NCBI RefSeq assembly: GCF_007827815.1
Contig: NZ_VITH01000012.1
Location: 124,001-188,000, forward strand
Direction of reading: 5' to 3'
Source of the DNA: Azospirillum brasilense
GTDB lineage: Bacteria; Pseudomonadota; Alphaproteobacteria; Azospirillales; Azospirillaceae
DNA: 64,000 nucleotides
Positions 51,292-59,160 of this stretch are shown here, one piece after another. How positions within the stretch are numbered: position 1 is the first letter of the stretch; each line of letters begins with the position of its first letter. The notes under the pieces were generated by a model. The model had not been told where the DNA came from. It saw nothing but the letters and a program-made list of their open reading frames with translations, and did no database searches. The position numbers were made by a program, and so were the translations under genes.

Positions 51292-52635
51292 TCAGGGGAG
51301 CGCGGCCTTCATGGCACCCAGTCGAATGGCGTCCAGGCGACGGCGGCTTTGCGCCAGCGCCACGCTGTCCAGCCGCCCGTCGCGTCCGGCGTCGATCAGG
51401 CAGTCCAGGGCTGGGAACGTCTGCTCCCAGTCGTAGGACACCAGAAGGATGTCCACCCCGGCGTTCAGCGCCGCGACGGCTCCCCGGCACAGCCCGCCGT
51501 TGAAGACCGCGCCCATGGTCATGTCGTCGGTGACAATGATTCCCTGATACCCCCAGTCTGCCCGCAGCAGACCCCCGACCACACGCCGGGACAGCGAGGC
51601 GGGCGCCAGCGGGTCCACTGTGGCAAGAGTGGCGTGCCCGACCATCAGCCAGGCGTCGAGCCGTCCGAGAATTTCCCTGAAGGGGCGCCAATCCCTCCGC
51701 TCCAGCGCGTCGGTGGGGGTATGCAGGGTGGCGCTGATGATGTGCGTGTCCTCGACCACCCCACCCAGGCCGGGGAAATGCTTCAATGTCGGGGTGACGC
51801 CAGACTGCCGCAGCGCCTCGCCATAGGCCAGAGCGACCTCCGTAACGGTGGTCGGGTTATCGGAAATCGCGCGGCGGGCGATCTGGCTGCCGAAATCAAG
51901 CGAATGGGTCGGGTTGTCTGTTCGCAGGTCAACCACGGGGGCGAAGTTGACGGTGACGCCCAAAGCGGCCAACTCCTCGCCATGGATGGCGCCATAGGCC
52001 AGCGCCGCGGCCCGGCGCTGGTCAGCGGGGTGATCCGCCAGCGTTCCGATGGGCGGCAATGCGGTCAGCGGCGGCGAAAGGCGGGAGACGATCCCGCCCT
52101 CTTGGTCGGCGGCGATGGCCAGCGGAGGCAGTCCCGCCTCACGGCGCAGCGTCTGCAAGCGTGCGATGTCGGCGCGCAACCCCTCCGCCGAACGGGTGGC
52201 GATGTTGGAGCGGGTGACGAAAATCCCGCCGATCAGACCGTTGGCCGCCAGCGGCTCGACATCGGCCAAGGTGCCGTAGCCGATCATCAGATGACGACCG
52301 ATATCGCGGGCCATGGCTTCGCGGTTGGCCAGTACCCGCTGTTTCTGCAGCAGGAAACGGCCTTCCATCGTCAACGCAACCACAGGACCCGCCGCGCAGA
52401 GTGCAATCAGGAGCCAGCCCAGCGGACGGCGGTTTTTCCGCAGCCACCAGGAGGCCAGCGCCACGCCGAGCGCTCCCGCGCACAGCACGGTCGCCAGAGC
52501 CCAGCAGCGGATGGAGAACAGGTAAGGAGTCCGGATCGCCAGGGCAGCGCAGAGCGCCAGCGCGCCGCTGAGCCATAACGCCGTCGGCACCGCCATCCTT
52601 ATGGTGGACCGCGCCACGGTGTCTATGCGGCTCAT
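51292..52635 (-). CDS. Membrane-anchored GH3 beta-N-acetylhexosaminidase (NagZ-like)
   Basis: A 447-aa protein with three N-terminal membrane helices (residues 15-95) followed by a GH3 domain of the NagZ group: IAADQEGGIVSRL, VNFAPVVDLRTDNP, TLKHFPGLGGVVEDTHI (the Asp-His pair used as acid/base) and GIIVTDDMTMGAV (nucleophile Asp). NagZ enzymes remove GlcNAc from anhydro-muropeptides in the cytoplasm and have no membrane part; the added helices are unusual and could place the domain on either side. It is convergent with anmK, so a cell-wall role is likely. Confidence 0.85.
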   Translation of the reverse strand: MSRIDTVARSTIRMAVPTALWLSGALALCAALAIRTPYLFSIRCWALATVLCAGALGVALASWWLRKNRRPLGWLLIALCAAGPVVALTMEGRFLLQKQRVLANREAMARDIGRHLMIGYGTLADVEPLAANGLIGGIFVTRSNIATRSAEGLRADIARLQTLRREAGLPPLAIAADQEGGIVSRLSPPLTALPPIGTLADHPADQRRAAALAYGAIHGEELAALGVTVNFAPVVDLRTDNPTHSLDFGSQIARRAISDNPTTVTEVALAYGEALRQSGVTPTLKHFPGLGGVVEDTHIISATLHTPTDALERRDWRPFREILGRLDAWLMVGHATLATVDPLAPASLSRRVVGGLLRADWGYQGIIVTDDMTMGAVFNGGLCRGAVAALNAGVDILLVSYDWEQTFPALDCLIDAGRDGRLDSVALAQSRRRLDAIRLGAMKAALP

Positions 52636-52644
52636 GGCGTCGTG

Positions 52645-52788
52645 TCAGGGACGCGGGCGGCTGTTGTCGGTGCAATTGTCGGCGTGCTTGCACCAGTTGC
52701 CGAAGGTGCTGGCGAGCTGGGCGTCGCTGCAACCGGACAGCAGCAGTGCCGCGAGGCCGGCGAGGACGGTGAGCCGAAGGGTCTTCAC
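52645..52788 (-). CDS. Tiny lipoprotein
   Basis: A 47-aa lipoprotein precursor: MKTLRLTVLAGLAALLLSGC followed by SDAQLASTFGNWCKHADNCTDNSRPRP. Lipobox LSGC gives a mature peptide of about 28 residues with two further cysteines (NWCKHADNC). GTG at 52788 is preferred because GGAG lies 8 bases upstream and the signal peptide begins there; ATG 52821 overlaps the upstream hydrolase stop but has no usable SD. Function unknown. Confidence 0.65.
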   Translation of the reverse strand: MKTLRLTVLAGLAALLLSGCSDAQLASTFGNWCKHADNCTDNSRPRP

Positions 52789-52817
52789 AACGGTCGCTCC
52801 GCTCGTCGTTTCAACGC

Positions 52818-53480
52818 TCATTCCGCCACGGCGGCGACGGGGTTGCCCATCGCGCGGTCCAGATAGTCGTCCACCTGCACCGCCAGATCGTCGCTGCGGT
52901 TGGCGAAGAAATGGTTGGCGCCCGGCACCACGCGGTGGTCGATCCGGATGTCCTTCTGGTGCGACAGCTTGGTCACCAGCTTGTTCACCGCCGCTCCCGG
53001 AACCAGCTCGTCCTTGTCGCCGTGGATGATCAGGCCGGAGGACGGGCAGGGCGCCAGGAAGGAGAAGTCGAAGAGGTTGGCCGGCGGCGAGACGGACACG
53101 AAGCCGTCGATCTCCGGACGGCGCATCAGAAGCTGCATGCCGATCCACGCCCCGAAGGACACGCCGGCGATCCAGCAGACCGGGGCGTTGGGGTTGTGGG
53201 TCTGCAGCCAGTCCAGCGCAGCCGCCGCGTCGGCCAGCTCGCCCTCGCCCTTGTCGTAGGTGCCCTGGCTGCGGCCGACCCCGCGGAAATTGAAGCGCAG
53301 GGCCGAGTAGCCGCGCTTCGTGAAGGACTGGAACAGGGTGAAGACCACCTTGTTGTTCATGGTCCCGTTGTGATGCGGGTGCGGATGCAGCAGCAAGGCC
53401 ATCGGCGCGTTGGGGATCGTGCCGTGTGTGTAGCGCCCTTCCAAACGTCCGGCCGGACCGTTGATCATCACTTCAGGCAT
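52818..53480 (-). CDS. Alpha/beta hydrolase
   Basis: A 220-aa serine hydrolase-like protein: MALLLHPHPHHNGTMNNKV (oxyanion-region His-rich loop), SALRFNFRGVGRSQG, nucleophile elbow GVSFGAW (GxSxG), LIIHGDKDELVP (acid Asp) and PGANHFFANR (His). It belongs to the compact group of cytoplasmic hydrolases often named by their HPHP loop; substrate unknown. Start ATG 53480 has weak SD. The tiny lipoprotein gene follows. Confidence 0.88.
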   Translation of the reverse strand: MPEVMINGPAGRLEGRYTHGTIPNAPMALLLHPHPHHNGTMNNKVVFTLFQSFTKRGYSALRFNFRGVGRSQGTYDKGEGELADAAAALDWLQTHNPNAPVCWIAGVSFGAWIGMQLLMRRPEIDGFVSVSPPANLFDFSFLAPCPSSGLIIHGDKDELVPGAAVNKLVTKLSHQKDIRIDHRVVPGANHFFANRSDDLAVQVDDYLDRAMGNPVAAVAE

Positions 53481-53745
53481 GGGAACGGCGATCCTGACGC
53501 GAATATAAGGTGATCCGGACCACCGGCGGAGCGGCGGGCGGACGCCACGGCAAGCGGACGTGGTTGCCCATGGACAAGCATGGATTTTTCGCACACAATT
53601 CTTGACCGTTTTGCTTGGTCATCATATATGCGTCGATGCGTCCTTCCAGGGCAACCCGCGCGACCGGCGAGGCACGGGTCGAGGGCTCTTGCGAAAGATC
53701 ACCTCTTCCGGCAAGAGGGCGGACTATACCACGGCGGGTGTTCCG

Positions 53746-54519
53746 GTGTTCAAGCATCTTCGCGAAGAGATCGACGGTATCATGGCCCGCGACCCGGCCG
53801 CGCGGTCACGGGCCGAGGTCGCGCTGTGCTATCCGGGCTTCCACGCTATCGTCCTGCACCGCGTCGCGCGCTATTGCTGGGATCGCCGCTGGCACCTGAT
53901 GGCGCGCGCCGTCTCGCAGATCGCCCGCGCCCTGACCGGCATCGAGATCCATCCCGGAGCCACCATCGGGCGCCGCTTCTTCATCGACCACGGCATGGGC
54001 GTCGTCATCGGCGAGACCGCCGAGATCGGCGACGACGTGATGCTCTATCATGGGGTGACGCTGGGCGGCACCTCGCTGAACCAGGGCAAGCGCCATCCCA
54101 CGCTGGAAAGCGGCGTGATCGTCGGCGCCGGGGCCAAGGTGCTGGGGGCCATCACCATCGGGCGCGGCGCCCGCGTCGGCGCCAACGCCGTCGTGGTGGC
54201 GGATGTGGCGCCGGGCATCGCGGTGGTCGGCATCCCGGCCAAGGCGGTGGTGACGCGCGACCGTGTTGAGACGCAGAAGTTCATGCCCTACGGCACGCCC
54301 TGCGGCGACATCCCCGATCCGGTGGCGCGCGCGCTGAACGGCCTGCTCGATCAGGTGTCGACCCTGCGCCGGCGCGTCGAGGAACTGGAATCGGAGCGCG
54401 GCGACGCGCATAGTTCATCCGTATACGAAACATCGGGCGGTCCCAACGGGATCGTCCGGCCCGACAATGGGGTGCGCGAGCCGGTGTCCGCCGACGGCGG
54501 TCCGGCGGCGTCCTGTTGA
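53746..54519 (+). CDS. cysE: Serine O-acetyltransferase
   Basis: CysE acetylates L-serine with acetyl-CoA as the first step of cysteine synthesis. The 257-aa product begins MFKHLREEIDGIMARDPAAR, the normal start of the short (EpsC-like) form, has ALCYPGFHAIVLHRVARYCW, the catalytic HGMGVVIGETAEIGDD and left-handed beta-helix hexapeptides (GVTLGGTSLNQGKRHP, VIVGAGAKVLG). GTG at 53746 is chosen by this match; longer upstream reading gives a non-homologous leader. The 40-residue C-terminal tail is low-complexity. It lies 77 bases before iscR and would supply cysteine for the desulfurase. Nothing else was seen in 53481-53745. Confidence 0.92.
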   Translation: MFKHLREEIDGIMARDPAARSRAEVALCYPGFHAIVLHRVARYCWDRRWHLMARAVSQIARALTGIEIHPGATIGRRFFIDHGMGVVIGETAEIGDDVMLYHGVTLGGTSLNQGKRHPTLESGVIVGAGAKVLGAITIGRGARVGANAVVVADVAPGIAVVGIPAKAVVTRDRVETQKFMPYGTPCGDIPDPVARALNGLLDQVSTLRRRVEELESERGDAHSSSVYETSGGPNGIVRPDNGVREPVSADGGPAASC

Positions 54520-54596
54520 ACCAAACACAAACACGAGGCTTGGCGCCGATCCGCTGAACGGTCGGGCTGGGGTGAAGGAAGGGTAAGGAGGGTAAA

Positions 54597-55079
54597 ATGA
54601 GACTCAGCACCAAGGGACGCTATGCCGTCATGGCCATGGTCGATCTTGCTGCCACCAGCCAGGGGAGCCCCGTCGCCCTTGCCGACATCGCCGACCGGCA
54701 GGAGATTTCGCTCTCCTATCTGGAGCAGCTGTTCGCCAAGCTGCGCAAGGGCGGTCTGGTCAAGAGCGTGCGCGGCCCCGGCGGCGGCTACCTGCTGGCC
54801 CATCCGGCGGACGCGACCCGGGTGTCCGACATCATCCTGGCGGTGGACGAGCCGATCCGCACGACCCGCTGCGCCAACGGCACGCCGCAGGGTTGCCGCA
54901 CCAACCGCTCGCGCTGCCTGACCCACGACCTGTGGGAGGAACTGGGCAACCAGATCCACATGTATCTCAGCTCGGTCACCGTGGCGGACGTGGTGGAGCG
55001 GCGGATCATCGGCACCAGCAGCCTGACCATCCGCGGCCCGCAGCCGGCGGACGAGGGCGCGGCGGTCGCGGCGGAGTAA
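54597..55079 (+). CDS. iscR: Fe-S cluster sensing regulator IscR
   Basis: A 160-aa Rrf2-family regulator with an N-terminal winged HTH (MRLSTKGRYAVMAMVDLA, ISLSYLEQLFAKLRKGGLVKSVRG) and the cluster ligands C92, C100, C107 and nearby H110 (spacing slightly wider than in E. coli). IscR carries a 2Fe-2S cluster and represses isc genes when cluster supply is enough. It heads the unit iscR, iscS-like, hscB, fdx. SD AAGGAGG precedes the ATG. Confidence 0.92.
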   Translation: MRLSTKGRYAVMAMVDLAATSQGSPVALADIADRQEISLSYLEQLFAKLRKGGLVKSVRGPGGGYLLAHPADATRVSDIILAVDEPIRTTRCANGTPQGCRTNRSRCLTHDLWEELGNQIHMYLSSVTVADVVERRIIGTSSLTIRGPQPADEGAAVAAE

Positions 55080-55118
55080 GGGGCGGAGTAAGGGAGAATC
55101 CTCCGGCGCCTCGATCCG

Positions 55119-56231
55119 ATGACCCGCGTCTATCTCGACCACAACGCCTCGGCGCCTCTGAAGCCGGTGGTGAAGGCGGCGATGATCCAGGCCATGGATC
55201 TCGCCGGCAACCCGTCGTCGGTGCACGGCTTCGGCCGCACGGTCCGCCGCGCGGTGGAAGAGGCGCGCGCCCAGGTCGCCGCCCTGGCCGGGGTGCGGCC
55301 GGCCCAGGTCTTCTTCACCGGCAGCGGCACGGAAGCCAACAATCTGGCGCTGCGCGGCTTTCCCGGCCGGGCGGTGCTCACCTCCGCCATTGAGCATGAT
55401 TCGGTGCTGGAGGCGGTGCCCGGCGCCGCCCGCGTCCCGGTGGACCGCGACGGCGTCGCCGACCTCGCCGCGCTCGACCGCCTGCTCGCCGACGCAGACG
55501 GTCCCATGCTCGTTTCCCTGATGCTCGCCAACAACGAGACCGGCGTGATCCAGCCGCTGGCCGAGGCGGCGCGGACTGCCCATGCGCGCGGCGCGCTGCT
55601 CCACTGCGACGCTGTCCAGGCCGCCGGACGCCTGCCGCTCGACCTCGCGGCGCTCGGCGCCGATTTGCTGACCCTGTCGGCCCACAAGATCGGCGGCCCC
55701 GCCGGGGTGGGCGCCCTGATCCTCGCCGACGGGCTGGAGCCGGAGGCGCTGATCCGCGGCGGCGGGCAGGAGAAGCGCCGCCGCGCCGGGACCGAGAACG
55801 TCGTCGGCATCGCCGGCTTCGGCGCCGCCGCGCGCCTCGCGCGGGAGGAGCTTCCCGACAGCGCCCGCCTGACCGCCCTGCGCGACGCGCTGGAGGCGTC
55901 GGCGCTCGCCGCCGTTCCGGCCGCGCGGGTGATGGGGGCCGGCGCGGCGCGGGTCGGCAACACCAGCAACCTGCTGCTGCCCGGCGTGGCGGGGGAGACG
56001 CAGGTGATGGCGCTGGACCTCGCCGGGGTGGCGGTCAGCGCCGGGTCGGCCTGCTCCAGCGGCAAGGTAAAGCCGTCCCACGTCCTGGCCGCCATGGGCG
56101 AGGACGCCGGGGACGCCGCCTGCGCCATCCGGATCAGCCTGGGCTGGGACAGCGACGAGGCGGCGGTGGAGCGTTTCGCCGCGGCCTACGCCGCGATGGC
56201 GGCAAGGCTGGCGCGTGCCCCTGCGGCGTAA
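55119..56231 (+). CDS. Cysteine desulfurase, IscS/NifS-like (second in window)
   Basis: A 370-aa PLP enzyme for general sulfur transfer: VYLDHNASAPLKPVV, PLP lysine K190 (SAHKIGGP) and active cysteine C312 (GSACSSGKVKPSH). The CSSG context fits group I desulfurases; overall it is shorter than E. coli IscS (404) and lacks the C-terminal IscU-binding tail, closer to NifS-like forms in alphaproteobacteria. It lies between iscR and hscB, with no iscU beside it. Distinct from the nif-linked NifS at 8039. Confidence 0.9.
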   Translation: MTRVYLDHNASAPLKPVVKAAMIQAMDLAGNPSSVHGFGRTVRRAVEEARAQVAALAGVRPAQVFFTGSGTEANNLALRGFPGRAVLTSAIEHDSVLEAVPGAARVPVDRDGVADLAALDRLLADADGPMLVSLMLANNETGVIQPLAEAARTAHARGALLHCDAVQAAGRLPLDLAALGADLLTLSAHKIGGPAGVGALILADGLEPEALIRGGGQEKRRRAGTENVVGIAGFGAAARLAREELPDSARLTALRDALEASALAAVPAARVMGAGAARVGNTSNLLLPGVAGETQVMALDLAGVAVSAGSACSSGKVKPSHVLAAMGEDAGDAACAIRISLGWDSDEAAVERFAAAYAAMAARLARAPAA

Positions 56232-56372
56232 TCGCCTCTCCATGAGCTCCACCTCCCGCCGCGGGCCGTGTAAGGTTGCGCGGCGCCCCGCATCTCGGTA
56301 TCACCCGGCCGAAGGAACGGCGACCCGCCGGCCTCGCGGTCGACCTGTGCAGCGTTTCAACGGACGGCAAGC

Positions 56373-57038
56373 ATGACGACATCCGATTCCGGCCCGCCGC
56401 AGTCTGCCAAGGGCGGGACTCCCAAAGGGATCGCCGGGACCATCGACGGCGATCTGGAGCCGTGCTGGCTGTGCGGCCGTTCGGTCGCCGCGCGCGCGAT
56501 GTTCTGCCATTCCTGCGGGGCGGTGCAGGCGCCGCGCCCGCTCGACCATTTCACCCGGCTGGGTCTGGAGCGCCGCTTCGACATCGAGCCGGAAGCGTTG
56601 GCCCGCCAGCACGCGGGCTTCTCCCGCGCCATGGACCCGGAGCGCTTCGCGGCGCGCGGCGCGCGGCAGCAGGCCAACGCCCGCGCCCAGGCCGACGCGC
56701 TGGCCGAGGCCCACGAGACGCTGCGCGACCCGGTGCGCCGCGCCCGCTACCTGCTGGAGCTGCTGGACGCTCCCGCCGCCGCGTTGACCGCGGAGGAGGA
56801 CGAGGAGGTGACGGCGCTGGCGGACCGGCTGGACGGCGCCCCGGACGTCGCCACGGTGGACCGGCTGGCCCAGGACATCGGGCAGCGCGTGGAAAGTTGC
56901 ATCAAGTATCTTGCCATTGCCTTCCGCAACGGGCAGACCGACAACGCCGCGCGGATCCTCGCGCGGCTGGAGCGGTTGGAGGCGCTGGCGGCCGAATCCC
57001 GGACGCGGCGCTCCGGCCTTGCCCCGAAGACACCCTAA
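56373..57038 (+). CDS. hscB: HscB-like co-chaperone with N-terminal zinc finger and degenerate HPD motif
   Basis: A 221-aa J-protein of the Fe-S type. The N-terminus has four zinc-type cysteines (C31, C34, C45, C48; CWLCGRS...FCHSCGA), as in eukaryotic HSC20 and some bacteria. The J domain follows (PLDHFTRLGLERRFDI, ALAEAHETLRDPVRRARYLLEL), but the HPDKF loop reads DPERF (88-92), so the HPD motif needed to stimulate Hsp70 ATPase is lost. The C-terminal three-helix domain for IscU binding is present. No hscA gene follows; fdx comes next after 46 bases. The N-terminal ~25 residues are unstructured. Confidence 0.82.
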   Translation: MTTSDSGPPQSAKGGTPKGIAGTIDGDLEPCWLCGRSVAARAMFCHSCGAVQAPRPLDHFTRLGLERRFDIEPEALARQHAGFSRAMDPERFAARGARQQANARAQADALAEAHETLRDPVRRARYLLELLDAPAAALTAEEDEEVTALADRLDGAPDVATVDRLAQDIGQRVESCIKYLAIAFRNGQTDNAARILARLERLEALAAESRTRRSGLAPKTP

Positions 57039-57084
57039 CCACCGCCACTCGCACACCGACGCCTTTGTTCAGGAGAGCACCCCA

Positions 57085-57414
57085 ATGCCCAAGATGACCT
57101 TCATCGAGCCGAACGGCACCCGCCACGAGGTGGACGCCCCGCTCGGCCTGTCCGTGCTCGAGGTTGCGCACAAGCACGGCCTGGACCTGGAAGGCGCCTG
57201 CGAGGGCTCGCTCGCCTGCTCGACCTGCCACGTCATCGTGGAGCCGGAGTGGTTCGACGTGCTGAACGAGGCCTCGGAGGACGAGGAGGACATGCTCGAC
57301 CTCGCCTTCGGCCTGACCAAGACCTCGCGCCTGGGCTGCCAGATCATCGTCAGCGAGGAGCTGGACGGCCTGACCGTGCGCCTGCCCGGCGGCACCAACA
57401 ACGCCATGCGCTGA
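57085..57414 (+). CDS. fdx: 2Fe-2S ferredoxin (ISC type)
   Basis: A 109-aa adrenodoxin-like ferredoxin: GACEGSLACSTCHVIV carries three cluster cysteines and RLGCQI the fourth, with SVLEVAHKHGLDLEGAC before it. ISC ferredoxins give electrons for cluster assembly. SD AGGAG precedes ATG 57085. It ends the isc-like unit and is followed, after 139 bases, by mnmA. Confidence 0.95.
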   Translation: MPKMTFIEPNGTRHEVDAPLGLSVLEVAHKHGLDLEGACEGSLACSTCHVIVEPEWFDVLNEASEDEEDMLDLAFGLTKTSRLGCQIIVSEELDGLTVRLPGGTNNAMR

Positions 57415-57553
57415 CCCACCGCCGCGGCGCCTTGCAGGGCTGCCACGGCTTGAACCCGCCACCGGGAAGCCGGCGCGCCGCCCCCTTCGCGGGGCTGCGG
57501 CGCCCCGGTTCTCCGGTGGTGAATTTTTTGGGAACCGGCCCATATAGGGCGCC

Positions 57554-58687
57554 ATGACCTCCTACGCCAATTCCCTCGGCATCGCCAAGCGTCCCCAGGA
57601 CACCCGCGTGGTCGTCGCCATGTCCGGCGGCGTCGATTCCTCCGTCACCGCCGCCGTCCTGCGGGAGGAGGGCTACGACGTGGTCGGCATCACGCTGCAG
57701 CTCTACGACCACGGCATCGCCCTGCAGAAGCCGGGCGCCTGCTGCGCCGGGCAGGACATCTACGACGCCCGTCAGGTCGCCGACCGCATCGGCATCCCGC
57801 ACTATGTGCTGGATTACGAGGGCAAGTTCTCCCAGGACGTGATCGACGACTTCGCCGACACCTATCTGCGTGGCGAGACGCCGATCCCCTGCGTGCGCTG
57901 CAACCAGCGGGTCAAGTTCCGCGACCTGCTGAACACCGCCCGCGACCTCGGCGCCGACGCGCTGGCGACCGGCCATTACGTGCGCCGCGTCCAGGGGGCA
58001 GCGGGGGCGGAGCTGCACCGTGCCATCGATCCCGGCCGCGACCAGAGCTACTTCCTGTTCGCCACGACGCGCGAGCAGCTGGAGTTCCTGCGCTTCCCGC
58101 TGGGCGGCCTGACCAAGCCGGAGACCCGCGCCCTGGCCGAGCGCCACGGGCTGGAGGTGGCGGCCAAGCCGGACAGCCAGGACATCTGCTTCGTCCCCAA
58201 CGGTTCCTACGCCGACGTGGTGGCCAAGCTGCGCCCCGGCTCGGTCGAGCCCGGTGACATCGTCCATGTCGACGGGCGCGTGCTCGGGCGTCACCGCGGC
58301 GTGGTCCATTACACGGTGGGCCAGCGCAAGGGGCTGGGCATCGGCGGCATCCGGGGCGAGGAGGAGCCGCTGTTCGTCGTGCGGCTGGAGCCCGGCCAGC
58401 GCCGCGTCGTCGTCGGCCCGCGCCGCGATCTGGCGCGCCGTGTGGTGACGATCCGCGAGGTCAACTGGCTCGGCCCCGCCCTGGCCCCCGGCGAGGGGCT
58501 GGAGGTCGAGGTGAAGCTCCGCTCCGCCCAGCCGCCGGCCGCGGCGGTGTGGCGCCTGGGTTCGGACGGCACCGCACAGGCCGAACTGCACGAGCCGCAA
58601 TACGGCGTCGCCCCCGGCCAAGCCTGCGTCGTTTACCAGGGCGATCGGGTGCTGGGCGGTGGCTGGATTGCCGGAACAGGGGCCTGA
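57554..58687 (+). CDS. mnmA: tRNA-specific 2-thiouridylase MnmA
   Basis: MnmA thiolates U34 of tRNA-Lys, Glu and Gln using sulfur relayed from a cysteine desulfurase. The 377-aa product has the PP-loop SGGVDSS (24-30), the two catalytic cysteines in PCVRCNQ and SQDICFVPNG, and the C-terminal barrel (HYTVGQRKGLGI, GGGWI). It fits well after the desulfurase unit. The start ATG 57554 lies 139 bases after fdx, so it may have its own promoter. Confidence 0.96.
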   Translation: MTSYANSLGIAKRPQDTRVVVAMSGGVDSSVTAAVLREEGYDVVGITLQLYDHGIALQKPGACCAGQDIYDARQVADRIGIPHYVLDYEGKFSQDVIDDFADTYLRGETPIPCVRCNQRVKFRDLLNTARDLGADALATGHYVRRVQGAAGAELHRAIDPGRDQSYFLFATTREQLEFLRFPLGGLTKPETRALAERHGLEVAAKPDSQDICFVPNGSYADVVAKLRPGSVEPGDIVHVDGRVLGRHRGVVHYTVGQRKGLGIGGIRGEEEPLFVVRLEPGQRRVVVGPRRDLARRVVTIREVNWLGPALAPGEGLEVEVKLRSAQPPAAAVWRLGSDGTAQAELHEPQYGVAPGQACVVYQGDRVLGGGWIAGTGA

Positions 58688-58718
58688 CGAAAACTTCGCA
58701 AAAAGTGAAATTTCAGCG

Positions 58719-58747
58719 TTGACACCCCGGCCCCCCTGGAATACATA
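58719..58747 (+). promoter_or_regulatory. Sigma-70 promoter of the tRNA gene
   Basis: A perfect TTGACA, a 17-base spacer and TACATA lie about 70 bases before the tRNA. Confidence 0.78.
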
Positions 58748-58818
58748 AGCGGCCCCGGCACGAACCGCGGCGGCCAACACCGAAACGGACCGCGCTGGGA
58801 GATGATGGTAAGCACGAT

Positions 58819-58893
58819 GGCAGCGTAGCTCAGTGGTAGAGCAGGGGAATCATAATCCCTTGGTCGGGGGTTCAAATCCCTCCGCTGCTACCA
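58819..58893 (+). tRNA. tRNA-Met (anticodon CAT)
   Basis: A 75-nt cloverleaf: acceptor stem GGCAGCG / CGCTGCT (one G-U pair), D stem GCTC/GAGC, anticodon stem-loop GGGGA-ATCATAA-TCCCT with CAT, T stem-loop GGGGG-TTCAAAT-CCCTC, discriminator A and an encoded CCA. It lacks the unpaired first base of initiator tRNA, so it is elongator Met; an Ile2 tRNA with a modified C34 would have the same anticodon, but the anticodon arm looks like Met. Confidence 0.92.
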
Positions 58894-58901
58894 TCATAAA
58901 G

Positions 58902-58934
58902 GCCAGTCAATCCGATGGGTTGGCTGGCTTTTTC
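58902..58934 (+). terminator. Rho-independent terminator of the tRNA
   Basis: Stem GCCAGTCAA / TTGGCTGGC (9 bp, one G-T pair) with a 9-base loop, followed directly by TTTTTC. It lies 8 bases after the tRNA. Confidence 0.88.
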
Positions 58935-59160
58935 ATTTCCGGTTCATGCCCCATGAGTGCCGTTAGACTCCCGGTTAGACACGTCAGGAACCGCGGCTGT
59001 TCGGCACGGATTGTCACCGACGGTAGGGCCCTTGGAACCGCGTGGTTGTATGGACGTGCGCGAACATGTCGCGCCGGTCGGCAGGTGGCGTTCGGGTAGG
59101 GTCGGCAGGCGTGCGTATGCCTGCCACCGCCTTCCGAAAATCGAGACCCTTCATTCCGTC

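Noticed and set aside
53560..53745. 62-residue N-terminal extension of CysE
   Set aside because: The CysE family starts at MFKHLREEID (GTG 53746); the extension is not similar to CysE proteins and lacks a good ribosome binding site.
58819..58934. tRNA-Met as an integration site for a mobile element
   Set aside because: No integrase, no direct repeat of the tRNA 3' end and no phage or plasmid genes were seen nearby; a normal terminator follows.
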